A DNA stretch of 14,755 bases from Streptococcus parasanguinis (GCA_018365265.1 JAGZKI010000056.1:1-14755), one strand, 5' to 3'. Positions 7,558 through 14,325 are shown, counted from the stretch's first letter. The notes: generated by a model not told the origin, from the letters alone. Numbers and translations: made by a program.

Positions 7558-8448
7558 ATGCCCACTCAACTCAGACACCCAGATCTATCCCCAACCATGG
7601 ACTTAATTGCCAAAAAGATCTTCCACAAACAACACCTAACAGCCGATTTCATCCGAAGCGTCCTCAATATTCCCGTTGTTTCCGTTGAAATACTCGATGG
7701 CACCCAGATTCAATTAGCCGAATATGACCATCCAAATTTCTATACAGCCGTAGATGTTTGCGCCAAACTTGAAGACGGTACACAAGTGATCATTGAAGTT
7801 CAAGTCACTAAACAGCGCTCATTTTTCAATCGTATGCTTGCCTATTTAGCTAATCAAATTACTGATAACTTAAAACGTTTAAAAACCGATCAAAATAAGA
7901 CCCACACCCTCTACTCCAAGATGGATCCTGTGTACTGTATCGCGATTCTTGAAAAAGAACACTTTGATGATGATCGAGCTTTTCATACCCTCTCCCTTTA
8001 TGATGAGGAAACCTTGACTCCCGTCTATTCAGATTTTCACGGAAGTACTCAGCGACCACCAATGAAATTTGCATTCCTAGAACTGAACAAGTATAATAAA
8101 GATAGGATTACAGAATACCACTTACAAAAATGGTTCGAATTTTTCTCAAACAAACCCTTTGATATCGAGATGGATCCCGTGATCAAAGAAGCAGAAGAAT
8201 TACTAGACCAAACCCAATGGACAGAGGAGGAAAAAAGAATGTTTGATCAAGAACGTAGAAACCGTGACCTCTACGAAGGTGCCATCGCCCAAGCCACCTA
8301 CGACGGACAACAATTGGGAATTCAAAAATCTAAAACGGAGATGGCAAAAGCCATGTTAAAAGACAAACTGGATATTTCCTTCATCGCCAAATACACTGGC
8401 TTAACCCAACAAGAACTCCAACAACTTACCCAAACTACTCACATATAA
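7558..8448 (+). CDS. Rpn-family recombination-promoting nuclease / putative transposase (PD-(D/E)XK)
   Basis: The 296-residue protein resembles the Rpn/PDDEXK_2 family, DNA endonucleases related to transposase-31 and to the RpnA-E proteins of E. coli that raise RecA-independent recombination. The core reads VDVCAKLEDGTQVIIEVQVTKQ near residues 65-86: Asp66, Glu80 and Gln82 fit the D-x(n)-ExQ form of the PD-(D/E)XK active site. Further family features are the segment FNRMLAYLANQITDNLKR (90-107), the VYCIAIL strand (125-131) and a charged C-terminal tail. The ATG follows AAAGGAGAAC. It is the only plus-strand gene, divergent from araT and convergent with the sortase gene. No terminal inverted repeats or target duplication were noticed, so it looks like a stand-alone accessory gene. 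Its cellular role is unknown. Confidence 0.85.
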   Translation: MPTQLRHPDLSPTMDLIAKKIFHKQHLTADFIRSVLNIPVVSVEILDGTQIQLAEYDHPNFYTAVDVCAKLEDGTQVIIEVQVTKQRSFFNRMLAYLANQITDNLKRLKTDQNKTHTLYSKMDPVYCIAILEKEHFDDDRAFHTLSLYDEETLTPVYSDFHGSTQRPPMKFAFLELNKYNKDRITEYHLQKWFEFFSNKPFDIEMDPVIKEAEELLDQTQWTEEEKRMFDQERRNRDLYEGAIAQATYDGQQLGIQKSKTEMAKAMLKDKLDISFIAKYTGLTQQELQQLTQTTHI

Positions 8449-8451
8449 CAA

Positions 8452-8476
8452 AAAGGCCTAGCACTGCTAAGCCTTT
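8452..8476. terminator. Bidirectional terminator between the Rpn gene and the sortase gene
   Basis: Arms AAAGGC (8452-8457) and GCCTTT (8471-8476) extend inward through TAGC/GCTA pairing with one unpaired base on each side. T-rich runs follow on both strands (TATTTTTT on plus, TTTTTG on minus). It serves both convergent genes. Confidence 0.8.
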
Positions 8477-8481
8477 ATTTT

Positions 8482-9330
8482 TTATTGTTGGCCACGTGTT
8501 GCCACATATTTCAATTGATCTGCATGTTTTGCCACAAAATCCTTCATTTCTGAATCAGGAATTCGACGAAGGTAGAGGTTAGAACGAATGGTTTCATCCT
8601 CTTCACGACAAGTTGACAATACTAAATACTTATCAGATGCTTTGATCTTGATATTAGGATTCTTCGTACGAGCTGACTCATAGATATTCTTCAACTGAGT
8701 GGTGAAATCTTTATCATCTTTAAAGCTTGTACGGTAGAAAGCAGTATCCTCTGGGACAATAACCAAGCCCATTACTTCATAGTAGTATTTCCGCTCTGGT
8801 GTCTCAATCACAACATACGGATGTTGGTCCAAATACTCTTGTTTGTCATAGTAGTTAACATCGTTAAACATGCGGTGATCGCCGACCTTACTACCACGAG
8901 CATGACCAAACAACCAAGTCAAACGATCACTGAAGTCTTTCTTGTTGTCCATATCCATGAAGACTGTCCCCATGTATGGTTCATTTCCCCCATCAAACGT
9001 CTTATTCAAATAAGTTTCATTGTCAGTGGTTTGGACAACCGGTTCATCCAACTCAGTACCCGGTGCGTAGACATAAGCAATTGCCTCAGGGTTAACAGCA
9101 GTTAACTGAGCAAAACGATTTTTCAGGTAATCTTTTTCTTCTTGACTAGGTTCATATTTGGCTGCTTGCTTGGTTGAACTTGTTCCAGTTGTCTTTTTAG
9201 CCGTGCTAGATGACTTACTTCCTCCAAAAGGATTAAAGAAAATAAATCCAGCAACAAGCACAACAACTGCAACAAGAGCAGCAATTACAAGGCCTAATTT
9301 AGTTGAACTTTTTTCCCCAGCTCTTTTCAT
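8482..9330 (-). CDS. Sortase, class B-like transpeptidase
   Basis: This membrane-anchored cysteine transpeptidase has 282 residues: a short basic N-terminus, one membrane span at about 12-33 (type II signal anchor), a Ser/Thr/Lys linker to about 58, then the sortase domain. The catalytic His143 lies in LFGHARG, Cys241 in YLVLSTCREED, and Arg249 is the likely catalytic Arg. The elements TYLNKTFDG and the helix-containing insertion between the His and Cys motifs (about 195-225) resemble class B (SrtB) rather than class A or pilus class C enzymes; no C-terminal span or N-terminal lid is seen. AGGAGAT precedes the ATG. It lies 88 bases behind a gene for a secreted protein ending LPKTSAVK, its probable substrate, with a terminator hairpin between. 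The class is judged by eye. Confidence 0.9.
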   Translation of the reverse strand: MKRAGEKSSTKLGLVIAALVAVVVLVAGFIFFNPFGGSKSSSTAKKTTGTSSTKQAAKYEPSQEEKDYLKNRFAQLTAVNPEAIAYVYAPGTELDEPVVQTTDNETYLNKTFDGGNEPYMGTVFMDMDNKKDFSDRLTWLFGHARGSKVGDHRMFNDVNYYDKQEYLDQHPYVVIETPERKYYYEVMGLVIVPEDTAFYRTSFKDDKDFTTQLKNIYESARTKNPNIKIKASDKYLVLSTCREEDETIRSNLYLRRIPDSEMKDFVAKHADQLKYVATRGQQ

Positions 9331-9357
9331 TGATTGATCTCCTCTTGATGATTTTTT

Positions 9358-9390
9358 CTAAAAAATAACACTGAACCCGAAGGTCCAGTG
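9358..9390 (-). terminator. UUCG-tetraloop terminator/attenuator between the secreted protein and the sortase
   Basis: On the minus strand CACTGGACC and GGTTCAGTG (9369-9390) form a 9-bp stem with one G-U pair around a UUCG loop, followed by TTATTTTTT. It stands about 28 bases after the stop of the upstream gene and before the sortase ribosome site. No separate sortase promoter is seen, so it probably lowers rather than abolishes read-through. Confidence 0.8.
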
Positions 9391-9418
9391 ATATTTTACG
9401 AGCTAATTAATAATCAAA

Positions 9419-10090
9419 TTATTTAACTGCGCTTGTTTTTGGAAGAGCTTTACCAGCTTGAGCTGAAGCTGCTTTACCATTTTTAGAAGCTTTAGCTGCA
9501 TCTTCTGATTTTTGAGCTTCTGCTTTAGCTTCTGATTTAGTTTCTTCTTTAGATCCGTTAGTAGTACCTGGTTTGTTATCGCTACCTGGAGTATAGTTAG
9601 GGTTCAAGTAGCTATCAGTTTTTTCGATTACAAGGTATGCGTTAGTGAACATGTCACCACCTACAACGATTGAACCTTCTTGGTTAGGGTTTTGGAAGTA
9701 TCCAGCAGGTGCTGCTGCTACACGGTAACGAACAACTGTTCCAGCAGGTGCTGCGATTGAAGCATCACCATTTGCATCTGTAACTGCTTGTGAAGCAACT
9801 CCGTTTACAAGGAAGTCAACTGTAACACCAGCAACAGGTGCATTCAAACGATCCTTAACGTTAATACGAGCATGTGTTCCGTTTGGTTCAACATGTTTAA
9901 GAGTTCCATCAGGGTTTACGTTATCACCAGTTGAAGTTTCTGGCTTAACTGCAGGTTTTGATGTGTCAGCTGGTGCTGTAGGACGATAGTTTTTAGCATC
10001 AAATGTCATTGGGTCATTATCTGCAAATGCTGGTGCTGCTGCAGCGAATACTGCAAGAGCTGCTACTGATGATAATAAAACTTTTTTCAT
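9419..10090 (-). CDS. Secreted protein with a prealbumin-like (Cna-B-like) domain and an anchorless LPKTS C-terminus
   Basis: I do not recognise a named family. The 223-residue protein has a signal peptide (1-23, cleavage predicted after AFA), a Pro/Thr-rich stretch (about 36-65), and a beta-rich domain at about 72-157 with INVKDRLNAPVAGVTVDFL and TDANGDASIAAPAG, the pattern of Cna-B/carboxypeptidase-regulatory-like folds found in Gram-positive surface proteins. A Lys/Ala/Glu-rich linker (about 180-215) follows, then LPKTSAVK at the very end. The LPKTS (216-220) resembles a sorting signal, but the hydrophobic span and positive tail are missing, and none is encoded just past the stop in any frame. 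AAAGGAG and a strong promoter precede it. The sortase gene follows, so the product may be its substrate. Confidence 0.85.
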   Translation of the reverse strand: MKKVLLSSVAALAVFAAAAPAFADNDPMTFDAKNYRPTAPADTSKPAVKPETSTGDNVNPDGTLKHVEPNGTHARINVKDRLNAPVAGVTVDFLVNGVASQAVTDANGDASIAAPAGTVVRYRVAAAPAGYFQNPNQEGSIVVGGDMFTNAYLVIEKTDSYLNPNYTPGSDNKPGTTNGSKEETKSEAKAEAQKSEDAAKASKNGKAASAQAGKALPKTSAVK

Positions 10091-10122
10091 TGTTTTATCT
10101 CCTTTTTTCTTTTCAAAAATTA

Positions 10123-10138
10123 TTCGTTACTTCGTAAC
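10123..10138. promoter_or_regulatory. Tandem TTCGTWAC sites overlapping the transcription start of the secreted-protein gene
   Basis: TTCGTTAC (10123-10130) is followed directly by TTCGTAAC (10131-10138), which also makes the inverted repeat GTTAC-TTC-GTAAC (10126-10138). They lie just downstream of the -10, where a bound protein would block transcription. The same octamer recurs in the palindrome at 10234-10247. No known regulator is assigned. Confidence 0.4.
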
Positions 10139-10145
10139 TATGACT

Positions 10146-10174
10146 AGTATACTAGGATATTCTTCCCATGTCAA
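10146..10174 (-). promoter_or_regulatory. Strong promoter of the secreted protein-sortase pair
   Basis: On the minus strand: perfect -35 TTGACA (10169-10174), 17-base spacer, -10 TATACT (10146-10151). The leader to the ATG is about 50 bases. Confidence 0.85.
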
Positions 10175-10233
10175 GACTTTTTCTTCAATTTTTTAAAAAA
10201 AGTTTAAGGTTTTGACCTATTTGAAAGATAAAA

Positions 10234-10247
10234 TTACGAATTCGTAA
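10234..10247. promoter_or_regulatory. Perfect 14-base palindrome upstream of the secreted-protein promoter
   Basis: TTACGAATTCGTAA is its own complement and shares the half-site TTCGTAA with the tandem motif at 10123-10138. It lies about 60 bases upstream of the -35. The surrounding interval 10175-10313 is AT-rich and holds nothing else I can name. Confidence 0.45.
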
Positions 10248-10313
10248 CACTCTAAATAAATTTAATTTCTGTAGATATCATCAATAAAGTTTCATTTTTC
10301 TTCTATACGAATC

Positions 10314-10454
10314 CTATTTTACCACCCCATTTTTTGGCAATCGTTTCTTGGGCAAACTAGGATCAGCCTTTGCTTCTAGTTCTTTAGCTGCTTGAACCAG
10401 TTTTTTCCGTTTCTTTTCTTTTTTTAGATTTTCCAACCATTTTCTGATTTCCAT
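10314..10454 (-). CDS. Small basic protein of 46 residues, function unknown
   Basis: The frame begins MEIRKWLENLKKEKKRKKLV, ends in PKKRLPKNGVVK and stops at TAG. AGGAGG stands 8 bases before the ATG, an excellent ribosome site, which is the main support for it being real. The product is soluble, strongly basic and probably largely helical in its first 30 residues; there is no signal peptide, membrane span or sorting motif. It lies 49 bases beyond the prs stop on the same strand, behind the prs hairpin, so it is either expressed by read-through from prs or from a promoter I cannot see. I know no homologue to name. Confidence 0.6.
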   Translation of the reverse strand: MEIRKWLENLKKEKKRKKLVQAAKELEAKADPSLPKKRLPKNGVVK

Positions 10455-10470
10455 TTGTATTTCCTCCTAT

Positions 10471-10495
10471 ACAAAAGAGGCTGGTCTCCAGCCTC
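10471..10495 (-). terminator. Hairpin after prs (terminator or attenuator)
   Basis: On the minus strand GAGGCTGG and CCAGCCTC form a perfect 8-bp GC-rich stem with a three-base loop (10477-10495), followed by TTTTGT. The short U-run makes termination likely partial, and the ribosome site of the 46-codon ORF starts within a few bases. Confidence 0.65.
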
Positions 10496-10502
10496 CTTAT
10501 TA

Positions 10503-11477
10503 TTAACATTTTTTGGCATTTCCGATTTCAAATAGAGGGGAAAGAGGACGATTTTCGTGAATGCGAACAATAGCCTCTGCAAGAAGTTTCGCGATCGAAA
10601 TTTGCTCAATCTTATCAATCAATCGATCTTCCGGTAGATAAATCGTATCCAACACCACCAACTTCTTAATGGCTGATTTTTGGATGTTGTCCATCGCTGG
10701 TCCTGATAAAACAGGGTGAGTACAGCTAGCATAAACTTCAACAGCACCTGCTTCTGCAAGGGCATCCGCGGCATGACAGATTGTACCAGCTGTATCAATC
10801 ATATCATCAATCAAAATACAAGTCTTACCTTCAACACTCCCAATGATATTCATCACTTCACTCGTATTCATCTTATCGACACTTCGACGTTTATCAATAA
10901 TCGCAATCGGTGTCTTCAAAAATTCAGCTAATTTCCGAGCACGAGTCACACCACCATGGTCTGGACTGACAACAACATAGTCTTTTCCAATCATCCCGCG
11001 ACGTTCAAAATAGTCGGCGATCAAAGGCGCACCCATCAAGTGGTCAACAGGAATATCAAAGAAACCTTGAATCTGAGCGGCATGCAAATCAATTGTCAAG
11101 AGGCGATCCACTCCAGCAACCTCAAGCATATTGGCTACTAACTTAGAAGTGATTGGTTCACGAGCTCGAGCTTTCCGGTCTTGACGAGCATAGCCGTAAT
11201 ATGGCATCACCACATTAATGGATTGCGCACTAGCCCGTTTCAACGCATCTACCATAATCAAAATTTCCATTAGATTATCGTTAACCGGCGAGCTAGTGGA
11301 TTGCAAAATATAAACATCTTTCCCACGGATTGATTCTTCAATATTAACCTGAATTTCTCCATCAGAAAATTGACGAACCGTTGACTTTCCAAGCGGTAGT
11401 CCCATTTCACGAGACACACGTTGAGCCAATTCTTGATTTGACGACAAAGCAAAGAGCATTAAATCAGAAAATGACAT
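10503..11477 (-). CDS. prs: Ribose-phosphate pyrophosphokinase (PRPP synthetase)
   Basis: It transfers pyrophosphate from ATP to ribose-5-phosphate, giving PRPP for purine, pyrimidine, NAD, His and Trp synthesis. The 324 residues are close to the usual 315-322. The signatures are clear: RQFSDGEIQVNIEESIRG (35-52), YYGYARQDRKARAREPIT (93-110, ATP-binding flexible region), DLHAAQIQGFFDIPVDHL (130-147) and the PRPP loop ILIDDMIDTAGTI (221-233). GGAGGAAAT precedes the ATG. The very C-terminus (about FEIGNAKKC) is variable among streptococci. It has its own promoter and a hairpin after the stop, so it is mainly transcribed alone. Confidence 0.97.
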   Translation of the reverse strand: MSFSDLMLFALSSNQELAQRVSREMGLPLGKSTVRQFSDGEIQVNIEESIRGKDVYILQSTSSPVNDNLMEILIMVDALKRASAQSINVVMPYYGYARQDRKARAREPITSKLVANMLEVAGVDRLLTIDLHAAQIQGFFDIPVDHLMGAPLIADYFERRGMIGKDYVVVSPDHGGVTRARKLAEFLKTPIAIIDKRRSVDKMNTSEVMNIIGSVEGKTCILIDDMIDTAGTICHAADALAEAGAVEVYASCTHPVLSGPAMDNIQKSAIKKLVVLDTIYLPEDRLIDKIEQISIAKLLAEAIVRIHENRPLSPLFEIGNAKKC

Positions 11478-11538
11478 GATTTCCTCCAGTAAAATCTAAA
11501 ACCATATTGTACAGTCAGCACAAATTTCTCCTGTAATC

Positions 11539-11567
11539 ATTTTATCGCTTTTTAAGCAAATATTCAA
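11539..11567 (-). promoter_or_regulatory. Promoter of prs
   Basis: On the minus strand: -35 TTGAAT (11562-11567), 17-base spacer, -10 TAAAAT (11539-11544). The leader to the prs ATG is about 55 bases. A second -10-like TACAAT lies near 11510 without a good -35. Confidence 0.65.
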
Positions 11568-11615
11568 ATATTAATTTATGGAAATTACAAAATCTATCAC
11601 TACCTAAATTCTATC

Positions 11616-11645
11616 AAAAAAGAAGCAGAACAAATGTTCTGCTTC
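11616..11645 (-). terminator. Rho-independent terminator after pcsB
   Basis: GAAGCAGAACA and its exact complement (11622-11645) form an 11-bp stem with a minimal loop, followed on the minus strand by six T (11621-11616). It stands 10 bases past the pcsB stop. Confidence 0.9.
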
Positions 11646-11655
11646 AGTATAATTC

Positions 11656-12897
11656 TTAGTTTGGATAGATATAAGTAACAGTACCTTGTGCTGTTGTTGG
11701 GTTAAACCAACCACGGTAGTTACCAATACTACGGATACCATTATAGTTAGACTCAGAAACTTGGATGCTTGTTGTAGATTGAACGGCTGTAACAACTGCT
11801 ACGTGTCCATATCCACCATCATTCCAACATGCAATGGCACCAACTTGTGGTTGAGATCCTGTACGGAATCCTGCTGCCGCTGCACTTGCTGCCCATTGTC
11901 CACCATTACCCCAGTAATCACCAGCCCATGGAGCCAATGTCTTCGCACCCCATGTACATTCACCAACTGGATAAGATGATGCAGATGTACTATAAGTTGG
12001 ACGAGAAGTAGTTGCTACTGGTGCAGCCGCTGCTTGAGTTTGAACAGCAGGTTGAGGTGCTGCTTGAGTTTGTGCTGCCGCTGGTGTTGCAGCAGGTGTT
12101 TGAGCTGCCGCTTGAACTTGTGCTTGAAGAGTTGTATTAGCTGAAGCTTTAACAGCTGCTTGTTGTTCTTTTTGTTTTGCACGGTAAGCTGCTTCAGCTG
12201 CTGCCGCTGCTGCTGCTGCTTTTTCAGCTTCCGCTTTTTGTTGCAACAAAGCATTCTTTTCGTTTTCAGCAGTTGATTTTTCAGCAGCCAAGTTCAATTG
12301 TGCTACTTTCAACTCAGCTTCTTTTGTTGACAAAGCTTGCGCATCATCTTCTAATTGCTGTTTGTTTGCAATGACAGTATTGATAGCATCGTTGTTTTCT
12401 TTTTGTTTTTGTGCAATCTCTTCTTTATCACGTTTTTGCTCTTGCAACATTTTGTTGTTAGCATCTGCAATTTCGTTCATAGCAGAAATACGTGAGATAG
12501 CTTCTGTCAAAGATCCAGAGCTAACAATCGCATTAATATAGCTTGTTGCAGTCCCAGTTGTTTGAGCACTACGTGCTTGATTTGCAAGTGATTCTTGACG
12601 AGCAACAATATTTTTTGACAACTCATCGATCTCAGCTGACAATCGTTCAGATTCTTCATTCAAACGGTCATTTTCAGCTTGAAGATTTTCTTGTTGTTTT
12701 TTAATTTCAGATACTTGACCTTGAATTTGATCTACCTGAGCTTGTGCACTTTGTTGTTGTTGATTAATACTATTGATTTTGTTATCTTGAGCAGCAATCT
12801 TATCATCTGTTGAATCAGCTGATACACCAGCTACGACAGCACCTTGTGATAAAGCAACTGTACTCAATAAGATTGTGGCAAATAATTTTTTCTTCAT
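11656..12897 (-). CDS. pcsB: PcsB: secreted peptidoglycan hydrolase of cell division (coiled coil + CHAP)
   Basis: PcsB is exported, docks on the FtsEX complex through its coiled coil and splits septal peptidoglycan at division; it is essential or nearly so in several streptococci. The 413 residues show a signal peptide (1-27, cleavage after VSA), a long coiled coil (about 30-225, with a break near 110-135), an Ala/Gln/Pro-rich linker (about 226-300) including an eight-Ala run, and a CHAP domain (about 305-413). The catalytic Cys314 is in VGECTWGAK and His365 in GGYGHVAVV; a second Cys357 is present. The pneumococcal protein is about 392 residues, the difference fitting the longer linker. The ribosome site AAAGGG is unusually far (12 bases) from the ATG. 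Its promoter carries a WalR-like box. Confidence 0.97.
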   Translation of the reverse strand: MKKKLFATILLSTVALSQGAVVAGVSADSTDDKIAAQDNKINSINQQQQSAQAQVDQIQGQVSEIKKQQENLQAENDRLNEESERLSAEIDELSKNIVARQESLANQARSAQTTGTATSYINAIVSSGSLTEAISRISAMNEIADANNKMLQEQKRDKEEIAQKQKENNDAINTVIANKQQLEDDAQALSTKEAELKVAQLNLAAEKSTAENEKNALLQQKAEAEKAAAAAAAAEAAYRAKQKEQQAAVKASANTTLQAQVQAAAQTPAATPAAAQTQAAPQPAVQTQAAAAPVATTSRPTYSTSASSYPVGECTWGAKTLAPWAGDYWGNGGQWAASAAAAGFRTGSQPQVGAIACWNDGGYGHVAVVTAVQSTTSIQVSESNYNGIRSIGNYRGWFNPTTAQGTVTYIYPN

Positions 12898-12932
12898 TAG
12901 ATAAATTTTCCCTTTCTAATAAGACACTAACT

Positions 12933-12976
12933 AGTATAACAAATTTTTTAAAAATTTATATTACGCTATTGTTACA
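12933..12976 (-). promoter_or_regulatory. pcsB promoter with WalR (VicR)-like box
   Basis: On the minus strand the -10 is TATACT (12933-12938), but the -35 position (12956-12961) reads ATTATA-like sequence with no match to TTGACA. Just upstream, TGTAAC-N5-CGTAAT (12960-12976) matches the WalR consensus TGTWAH-N5-TGTWAH in all but one position. Activation of pcsB by WalRK (VicRK) is established in pneumococcus; here it is inferred from the site. Confidence 0.6.
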
Positions 12977-12990
12977 TTTTTATTTCGAGT

Positions 12991-13491
12991 TTATAAATAA
13001 ATCTTTTCAAGTAAAGGCTGTAATACTATTAATAGAAGCACATTCAAAATTAAACTTGGAAAAATTTGGTAAATAATTAGTGTAATCCAGTTAAATTTTA
13101 TACTGATAAAAAGAATCAAAAGAAGATTTGTTAAAATCTGAAATAATAGAATCGTTAATAAAAATGTAAAAAAACGAGTCAATCGATTGACCAAAATAAT
13201 CTGATTACACCGATAAAAAATCACCTGTAGTATAGGAAATACTATGAATGCAATTCCTAGAGTGTGTAAAAAATACACATCAAAACAAAAACCAAAGAAG
13301 ACTCCCCACCAAATACTAGCTATCTCAGAGAAATAGAGACTTAACAACATAAAACCATATAGAAATAAAAATGAAGTAGGTTCAAAGGAGTTTGGACAAA
13401 AACGAGAAATAAGAAAAGAGATCTGTCCGTCAACAAATAAAGATAAGAATAAGATTAAAGGGAAAAAATGGTACTTACGTATGACTTTCAC
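12991..13491 (-). CDS. mreD: Rod shape-determining protein MreD
   Basis: MreD is an integral membrane protein that works with MreC in the peripheral (elongation) peptidoglycan machinery of ovococci. About 166 residues, very hydrophobic, with five or six predicted spans (for example FFPLILFLSLFVDGQISFL, FLFLYGFMLLSLYF, FFTFLLTILLFQILTNLLLILFI). The conserved start pattern KYHFFPLILFLSLFVDGQ is typical of streptococcal MreD. I chose the GTG at 13491, giving MKVIRKYHFF, because GGAG lies 6 bases before it; a TTG at 13503 in the same frame would lie inside mreC and has no ribosome site. It starts one base after the mreC stop, so translation is coupled. Confidence 0.9.
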   Translation of the reverse strand: MKVIRKYHFFPLILFLSLFVDGQISFLISRFCPNSFEPTSFLFLYGFMLLSLYFSEIASIWWGVFFGFCFDVYFLHTLGIAFIVFPILQVIFYRCNQIILVNRLTRFFTFLLTILLFQILTNLLLILFISIKFNWITLIIYQIFPSLILNVLLLIVLQPLLEKIYL

Positions 13492-13492
13492 A

Positions 13493-14311
13493 CTATTCTC
13501 CAATCAATAGTACATAACGATTGACATCTAAATTAGCCTTTGGTCTCACACGAATTTCTTGCCCTAACTGATCAGATGCCTTTTGAGTAGAAGTCACTGT
13601 ACCAAGAGGTAAGTCACTACTCTTATATTTTCCTAAACCACTTGTTGAAACCAGAGATCCTTTTTTAATTTCAACTGGATCTCCAATTTGCAACAACCGA
13701 AACTCACCTGTCTTCTCGTCATAACCATTTAATAAAGCAAAAATAGATTGACCTTGACTCTCAATTTTAAACATCAGGTGTTGTGAAGAAATAGTATCTT
13801 CAACTAATAATTTCACTTTACTAGAATTTTTCTCTATACTTTCTACCACACCAATGACGCCACCAGACGAAAGAACAAACATAGAATCAGAAATTCCATC
13901 TAAACTACCTTTATCAATAACAAATTCCTGATCCCAAGAACCATAATTACGGTCAATAATCTCACTAACGATTTGTTTAGAACCCGATACAGAATTTTTG
14001 ATTGACATCAAATCCTTTAATTCTCTATTTTCTGATTCCAAACGGTTAAGTTTTGACTGGTCTATATCCTTTTGATAAAGACGTGATTTTAACGAACGGT
14101 TTTCATCATTTAATTCAGATAAATCCTTTAAATCCTTTGCCTTAGATTCCACAACAACAAATGGTACCGATACTGCCTTATCAACAATAGCTAATAGATC
14201 AGAAGATTTTAAAACAATCGAAGTTCTAACAGATGGAAAAAGAAATAAAATTCCTGAAACAGTTAAAACAAACACAAAACTAAAAATTTTAAAGAATCGA
14301 TTCAAGAACAT
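13493..14311 (-). CDS. mreC: Rod shape-determining protein MreC
   Basis: MreC is a bitopic membrane protein of the elongation complex, helping to place peripheral peptidoglycan synthesis. The 272 residues match the pneumococcal length. It has one membrane span near residues 7-27 (FFKIFSFVFVLTVSGILFLFP), a coiled coil at about 60-105 (rich in Leu, Glu, Asn) and a beta-rich C-terminal domain with IVSEIIDRNYGSWDQEFVIDKGSLDGI and the late LVSTSGLGKYKSSDLPLGTV motif. I chose the ATG at 14311, which has GAAGG 8 bases upstream. The frame stays open upstream to a TTG at 14359, but that codon lies inside the tRNA terminator. mreD follows after one base. Confidence 0.93.
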   Translation of the reverse strand: MFLNRFFKIFSFVFVLTVSGILFLFPSVRTSIVLKSSDLLAIVDKAVSVPFVVVESKAKDLKDLSELNDENRSLKSRLYQKDIDQSKLNRLESENRELKDLMSIKNSVSGSKQIVSEIIDRNYGSWDQEFVIDKGSLDGISDSMFVLSSGGVIGVVESIEKNSSKVKLLVEDTISSQHLMFKIESQGQSIFALLNGYDEKTGEFRLLQIGDPVEIKKGSLVSTSGLGKYKSSDLPLGTVTSTQKASDQLGQEIRVRPKANLDVNRYVLLIGE

Positions 14312-14325
14312 AGACAAAACCTTCA

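Noticed and set aside
10424..10618. Minus-strand frame of 64 codons across the end of prs
   Set aside because: It overlaps prs and the prs hairpin out of frame; the 46-codon ORF at 10314-10454 is the better supported frame.
12010..12240. Possible tandem repeat array
   Set aside because: The repetition comes from Ala and Gln codons in the pcsB linker; units are irregular and there are no spacers, so it is neither a CRISPR array nor a minisatellite.
12015..12254. Gln/Lys/Leu-rich frame of 79 codons
   Set aside because: It is an out-of-frame reading of the Ala/Gln linker of pcsB, a low-complexity artefact.
13492..13503. TTG start for mreD, 12 bases upstream
   Set aside because: It lies inside mreC and lacks a ribosome site; GTG at 13491 has GGAG at normal spacing.
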